Below, piece after piece: positions 4,454 to 7,969 of a stretch of DNA of 7,969 nucleotides (position 1 is the first letter of the stretch; each line of letters opens with the position of its first letter). The DNA is from Candidatus Zhuqueibacterota bacterium (lineage in GTDB: Bacteria > Zhuqueibacterota > Zhuqueibacteria > Residuimicrobiales > Krinioviventaceae). Both the position numbers and the translations under genes were made by a program. The stretch lies in NCBI GenBank assembly GCA_003854995.1, contig RQOI01000645.1, positions 1 to 7,969 on the forward strand. The letters run 5' to 3'. Under the pieces are notes generated by a model. It was not told where the DNA came from, searched no databases, and saw only the letters and a program-made list of their open reading frames with translations.

Positions 4454-6252
4454 GGCTTGATGAACATGACATTCACATTTTGCGGCTTGCTCGGCGGGGT
4501 GTCGTCAGCGAGCGCGCTTTGCAATTCTATTTCCTTTGAGAACAATGTTGTGTTCTGGCCGTTCTTTTTGACGATATAGGCGTTGAAAGACCAGACGCCG
4601 GACCGCGCACCGTCCAGCCATCTGAATCGCGCGCACGCGCACTGCTCAGCGCTGTTCTGTCTGTATTCGCCGGCATCGTCATCGATGTAGAGACCCAGCG
4701 TGCCGGTGACATTGACGCCCTGGCTCGATCCCTCGGTCTCGCAGGCCCAGATCGCGTCCGTGCTGATGGAATAGCTCATCACATAATTGCTGGCCGCGAA
4801 AAATCGTCCGCCACGATTCGCCACCGTCCCCTCGCTGTTCGTGCTGTGATTCACCCAAACGTTCGCATATGAGATATCATCCCAGCCCGAAAAAGAGAGC
4901 TCCAGATCGTACCACACCCCGGGAATCGCAGCTGTAAGGTGATCGGTTTGATCAATATTTTTCAACCTGATATCAACGATCTCTGCAACTGACGATTCGC
5001 CGGCAAATTCATGAGCGCCCAGATCCCACGCCGCGCCGGCCGGTCGCACGTTCCCCTCGATATCCCAGGCGGGCGCCCTGTCACCGCTGCCGCTGTCAAT
5101 GGCCGGAGAGTCTTGCTGCAATCGAAAATCGGCGCGAGAGGCATCGACGAATCGAGCATCGGAGATGGCGAGATCCCAGGAGTTGTGATCACTCGTATTG
5201 CCGGCGCCGATATACATTTGGCCCGGATAGCCATCCTGGCCCTTATTCTCCAAGCTGATATTGTTGCGCGCCGTGCTGTTGTTGTCATCGTAGAGATAGA
5301 GTCCCTGATAACCGTTATGGTAGCTCGTGTTATTGACGATGAGACAATTTCTGCCGGAGACGCGAATACCCCAATTCATATTGTCGTAGACGATATTGTT
5401 GCGCACGATATGATCTCGGCCGCCGCCACTGATTTGGATGCCGTCGCCCGTGCGTCCCCAATTATAAACAGGATCACCGACGCCGTAATCCAGCGAGCCA
5501 TTGCTGTAGCAGATATTGTCCTCAACGATATTTCGCTCAGGCTTGGGCCCTCCCTCGGAATAGACCGTGATCCCGTAGCCATAAGCGTCACGGATCACGT
5601 TCCCTTTTATCAGGTGATCGTCGCCGCCCGCATAGATGCCGGCGCCCCGTTTCGCCAGCCCGATGGTGTGCAGGCTATTGTTGATGAACTCACAATGATG
5701 CGACTCATAATCAGAAAGTATTCCACCGCCGCCTATTCGGAACATTTCGTTGTTGATGATTCTAATGTAGGATGGCGGCGTAGCGCCATACATGCTTATT
5801 TTGACAGCCCCATGACTCAAACCCGTCCGAAAATCATCCGGATCGTCGCTATCGTAAAGCGGATTGCTGTCCGTTATTTTGAAACCGTTCACTTCGATAT
5901 AGCTCGAACCATCGATGTGCACCCCCTGCCACAGTGAAGAAGGATTTTTATATATATCGATTGTCACGTCCTGATCACCATACGGTTTGAAGACGATCCA
6001 TCCATCCGCCCTGCCGCTTTTATCTTTGATCATGAAACCGGCGTAGGTGCCCTTCATCACCAGGACAGAATCGCCAGCCATTGCCCGATCCGCCGCTTTT
6101 TGCAGCGTCAACAGCGGCTTGCTGAACGTCCCGGGATTGCCGTCTGAACCCGCAGGACTCACGTAATAGGTCGCCGCCCGGCTTATCGCAGACGACAGTA
6201 ATAGCGAAGAAAGAAAAAGAATGCGCACAGTAGAAATGGTAAATTTTTTCAT
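4450..6252 (-). CDS. secreted right-handed parallel beta-helix protein
   Basis: A 600-residue exported protein. Residues 1-26 are a signal peptide (ISTVRILFLSSLLLSSAISRA). Residues 28-75 match the start of DUF1565/PL9-like beta-helix proteins (YYVSPAGSDGNPGTFSKPLLTLQKAADRA, then AGDSVLVMKGTY). From about 110 to 350 there are helix rungs marked by Asn pairs at 167, 191, 285, 307 and 330, with related GN/DN positions at 217 and 245, a stacked-Asn pattern at about 22-28 residues per turn. Residues 381-416 (DSPAIDSGS, DIEGNVRP, DLGAHEF) match the ending common to beta-helix proteins of the choice-of-anchor Q type. Residues 420-580 form a further beta-rich domain I do not recognise. The protein ends DDTPPSKPQNVNVMFIKP, like the first strand of an FN3 domain cut short. 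AGGG seven bases before the ATG supports the start. In this cluster it could be a lyase, epimerase or binding protein acting on the exported polymer; catalytic residues could not be identified. Confidence 0.88.
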   Translation of the reverse strand: MKKFTISTVRILFLSSLLLSSAISRAATYYVSPAGSDGNPGTFSKPLLTLQKAADRAMAGDSVLVMKGTYAGFMIKDKSGRADGWIVFKPYGDQDVTIDIYKNPSSLWQGVHIDGSSYIEVNGFKITDSNPLYDSDDPDDFRTGLSHGAVKISMYGATPPSYIRIINNEMFRIGGGGILSDYESHHCEFINNSLHTIGLAKRGAGIYAGGDDHLIKGNVIRDAYGYGITVYSEGGPKPERNIVEDNICYSNGSLDYGVGDPVYNWGRTGDGIQISGGGRDHIVRNNIVYDNMNWGIRVSGRNCLIVNNTSYHNGYQGLYLYDDNNSTARNNISLENKGQDGYPGQMYIGAGNTSDHNSWDLAISDARFVDASRADFRLQQDSPAIDSGSGDRAPAWDIEGNVRPAGAAWDLGAHEFAGESSVAEIVDIRLKNIDQTDHLTAAIPGVWYDLELSFSGWDDISYANVWVNHSTNSEGTVANRGGRFFAASNYVMSYSISTDAIWACETEGSSQGVNVTGTLGLYIDDDAGEYRQNSAEQCACARFRWLDGARSGVWSFNAYIVKKNGQNTTLFSKEIELQSALADDTPPSKPQNVNVMFIKP

Positions 6253-6516
6253 GTTGCTGCCCTAAATAATGACACTGCACTGAACCCTCATCCAGTACAT
6301 TTTTGGGCAACTATCATACCATTATTGAAGAATTGACGCGATCCTGGTGATAACTGATTGTGCTACGATCTGATTCACCCCTGGCGAAAGTTCATCGGCT
6401 TTTGCACGACCAGCGATGAAGCACCGATTTTCGTAAGCAAATTTCGAAATTGCAAAACGGATCGATTGTACCTGGCGCTCTTTTGCATACTCTGTCCTGC
6501 CTCGATGCCGCTGGCG
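6253..6516. other. 264-base gap between two leftward genes
   Basis: No gene is convincing here. It contains a perfect 10-base palindrome, ATTTCGAAAT (6441-6450), flanked by GCAA and TGC. It also has TATGAT on the minus strand (6318-6313), about 60 bases before the beta-helix start; no matching -35 box was found at normal spacing. The gap is long enough for the beta-helix gene to have its own promoter, unlike the tightly packed genes on either side. Confidence 0.4.
6313..6318 (-). promoter_or_regulatory. possible -10 box for the beta-helix gene
   Basis: TATGAT reads leftward 60 bases before the start at 6252. It is one mismatch from TATAAT, but no good -35 lies 16-18 bases upstream, so this is only a candidate. 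Confidence 0.2.
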
Positions 6517-7620
6517 TCAAGGCACGAGCGATATCTCGGGTTGTTCCGTCTCCCGGCTGACGTCTGGTCTCTTGTGATCGCACACCGGAGCGCTGCCAAA
6601 GAGCAGAGCCAACGCTCCGGCAACTTCGCCCAAGCCATAGGCGACGTGATAGATGAAAAAAAGGAGCGGCAGACAGAGAAGCCCGGCGTCTCGCAGCCAC
6701 ACGCTCTGCTGGATGGCGGCGATGCACGCGCCGCTGAAATAGGCGCTGAGCAGTGCCGAGAGCGCAAAAAGAGCGATCGATCTGGATACAATCATCGACA
6801 GCGCACAAGCTATGCAGGCGACAACGAACAGAGCGGGTATGAGATGCCGCCGCGCAAAGGCGTGCGGCGCGATGCGCCATGTCCAGACATTCCACTGACC
6901 TGTCGTGAAGGCCTGCCTGAGCAATCCCTTGATTTTCTTCTGATTGAAGTACTTTGCCCGGATCGACGGATCAAACCAGATCTTTCCGCCGGCCTTGATG
7001 AGGCGTTGATTGAATTCATAGTCCTGATTTCTCTGCAGCCGTTCGTCATAAAGGCCGATCTGTACAAAGACAGCGCGTCTATAGCAGCCAAAAGGAACCG
7101 TATCCACCCAACCAGCTGCACCGCCGAGGCGGAATGGGGAAGCGCCGACGCCGAAGCGATGTGTCGTTATTCCCCGGATTATTTTCTGTTGAAATACAGC
7201 GGATGAAGCGGATGACTCGATGTAACCGCCGACATTATCCGCTCCCGACTGCTGCGCCGCGCGCAGGCAGTTGACCAGGTAATTCGAATCGTATTCGCAA
7301 TGGGCATCGAGCCGAACGATCCAGTCGCCACGCGCCTTTTGAATGCCCAGATTGAGAGCGGCGGGCACAATTTGCGCCTGATTCTCATACACTTTTATGA
7401 TCGAATGGGCGACAGCCCAACGACTGATCATCTCTTTTGTGCCATCCGTAGACATCCCGTCAATGATGAAGATTTCGACGCCGTCAGCAATCGAGACCAT
7501 GCTGAGGACAGACCGCAGGCATCGTTCAATAGAGTCCGCTTCGTTTCTCGTCGGTATGATGATCGTGATCCTGGGATGATCAGTTGAGGGGCTGTCGACC
7601 TCTTTATTTCGCATGTTCAT
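6517..7620 (-). CDS. ExoA-like family 2 glycosyltransferase, membrane-bound
   Basis: A 367-residue enzyme that adds a sugar from a nucleotide donor to a lipid-linked chain at the inner membrane. The GT-A fold opens with ITIIIPTRNEADSIERCLRS (18-37), followed by IIDGMSTDGT (52-61) and DWIVRLDAHCEYD (99-111), whose DAH takes the place of the metal-binding DxD. Next come GGAAGWVDTVPFGCYRR (166-182) and RNQDYEFNQRLIKAGGKIWFDP (197-218), with the acidic catalytic-base motif as QDYE. This series, including LDAH, matches the succinoglycan ExoA subfamily. Three hydrophobic segments follow (about 260-277, 280-303, 313-341), anchoring it in the membrane. The start at 7620 is chosen because AAGGA lies eight bases before it. 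An open frame extends to 7785, but those residues are low-quality sequence lying antiparallel-free over the upstream gene and look like frame shadow. It overlaps the upstream CapK-like gene by 17 bases, indicating one operon. Donor and acceptor sugars are unknown. Confidence 0.9.
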   Translation of the reverse strand: MNMRNKEVDSPSTDHPRITIIIPTRNEADSIERCLRSVLSMVSIADGVEIFIIDGMSTDGTKEMISRWAVAHSIIKVYENQAQIVPAALNLGIQKARGDWIVRLDAHCEYDSNYLVNCLRAAQQSGADNVGGYIESSASSAVFQQKIIRGITTHRFGVGASPFRLGGAAGWVDTVPFGCYRRAVFVQIGLYDERLQRNQDYEFNQRLIKAGGKIWFDPSIRAKYFNQKKIKGLLRQAFTTGQWNVWTWRIAPHAFARRHLIPALFVVACIACALSMIVSRSIALFALSALLSAYFSGACIAAIQQSVWLRDAGLLCLPLLFFIYHVAYGLGEVAGALALLFGSAPVCDHKRPDVSRETEQPEISLVP

Positions 7621-7969
7621 ACAGTGCATCCTTCGCCAACAGTCTTTCAGTCGGCACATGCGTGATGACGAGCGGAAACTTGCCATTTGGCCCGCGCGGG
7701 ATGAGCGGCACCGATTCAAAGAAAACATGGACCTCTCCCATCCGCTCCTGAATGCGCTGCCGGAGAATGTGGTGCAGGTCAGCACTCTTGTGGCCGTTCA
7801 TCAGCACATATCTTATTGTCACGCGGTCCAGGCTCGCCTGAATGATCTGCGCTTCGAGGATGGGCAGATCGCCCTTGAATATCGGGCCGAGCACCACCGC
7901 GCGTCCATCGGCAGCATAGCCAATATTATCGACTCTGCCGCCGGATATGGTAATTGTCCGCATGTGCCG
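7604..7969 (-). CDS. C-terminal part of CapK/PaaK-like adenylate-forming enzyme (cut by window edge)
   Basis: The last 121 residues of a protein whose start lies beyond the right edge; the frame stays open to base 7969, so the ATG at 7963 is internal. Visible are the hinge and C-terminal lid of the ANL superfamily, closest to phenylacetate-CoA ligase and CapK proteins. ISGGRVDNIGYAADGRAV matches the GRxDD-x-GR-x hinge, IFKGDLPILEAQIIQASLDR is the characteristic helix and Q-I-Q-x-S-L-D strand, and VPLIPRGPNGKF contains the Lys that takes part in adenylation in this superfamily. Family members activate carboxylates as acyl-adenylates; CapK-type members sit in capsule and exopolysaccharide clusters, where their substrate is mostly unknown. 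Its stop lies inside the start of the glycosyltransferase 2 gene (17-base overlap), consistent with co-transcription. Confidence 0.9.
   Translation of the reverse strand, partial: RHMRTITISGGRVDNIGYAADGRAVVLGPIFKGDLPILEAQIIQASLDRVTIRYVLMNGHKSADLHHILRQRIQERMGEVHVFFESVPLIPRGPNGKFPLVITHVPTERLLAKDALYEHAK
7629..7633 (-). promoter_or_regulatory. ribosome binding site deciding start at 7620
   Basis: AAGGA on the minus strand lies eight bases before ATG 7620. The alternative ATGs fit worse: 7629 overlaps the site and 7614 is 14 bases from it. The site is inside the coding end of the upstream gene. Confidence 0.6.

Noticed and set aside
5011..5937. 308-codon open frame on the plus strand opposite the beta-helix gene
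   Set aside because: Its sequence is a monotonous run of I, V, D and A that mirrors the Asn/Asp-rich rungs of the real gene. It has no signal peptide or domain, while the minus-strand frame has clear family motifs.
6358..7206. 282-codon open frame on the plus strand opposite the glycosyltransferase 2 gene
   Set aside because: The translation is rich in charged and rare residues with no domain, and the opposite strand carries the full ExoA-like motif series.
7621..7785. N-terminal extension of the glycosyltransferase 2 gene to an ATG at 7785
   Set aside because: The extra 55 residues are Ser/Arg/Cys-rich and lie over the conserved CapK-like C-terminus in another frame. A good ribosome binding site precedes ATG 7620.

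Overview
The window looks like a chromosomal piece from an uncultured bacterium of the FCB (Fibrobacterota-Chlorobiota-Bacteroidota) assemblage, such as a KSB1- or Calditrichota-like lineage. That placement is inferred. It rests on two secreted proteins ending in a roughly 80-residue FlgD-like/type IX-type C-terminal sorting domain (core NFPNPFNPST and NHPNPFNPTT), on plain Shine-Dalgarno starts, and on long gene-poor spacers filled with hairpins and short simple repeats.

Left part (1-3297), plus strand. A repeat-bearing leader (1-235) precedes a secreted protein of unknown function (236-979). A 646-base spacer without a gene follows. It holds small perfect hairpins, an 84-base imperfect palindrome and an 8-base tandem repeat. 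Next come two tandem paralogues (1626-2540 and 2677-3297). Both are small exported proteins made of a fibronectin type III (FN3) domain plus the C-terminal sorting domain, and the first carries one extra beta-sandwich-like domain.

Right part (3374-7969), minus strand, convergent with the left part. Reading leftwards from the right edge, it runs: the C-terminal end of a CapK/phenylacetate-CoA-ligase-like adenylate-forming enzyme (cut by the window edge), an ExoA-like family 2 glycosyltransferase with C-terminal membrane segments, a secreted right-handed parallel beta-helix protein, and a GT-B-like glycosyltransferase. The first pair overlaps and the last pair shares an ATGA stop/start. A 264-base gap lies between the glycosyltransferase 2 gene and the beta-helix gene. 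The set reads as one end of an exopolysaccharide or capsule cluster: sugar transfer at the membrane, an adenylate-forming enzyme often found in such clusters, and a periplasmic or exported beta-helix protein that may modify or bind the polymer.

No clearly new molecular system is evident. The points most worth a second look are the paired-hairpin repeat modules around the first gene, the tandem FN3/sorting-domain proteins with no visible catalytic part, and the beta-helix protein that stops just inside what looks like an FN3 domain while overlapping the next gene. No tRNA, rRNA, CRISPR array or insertion sequence was seen.
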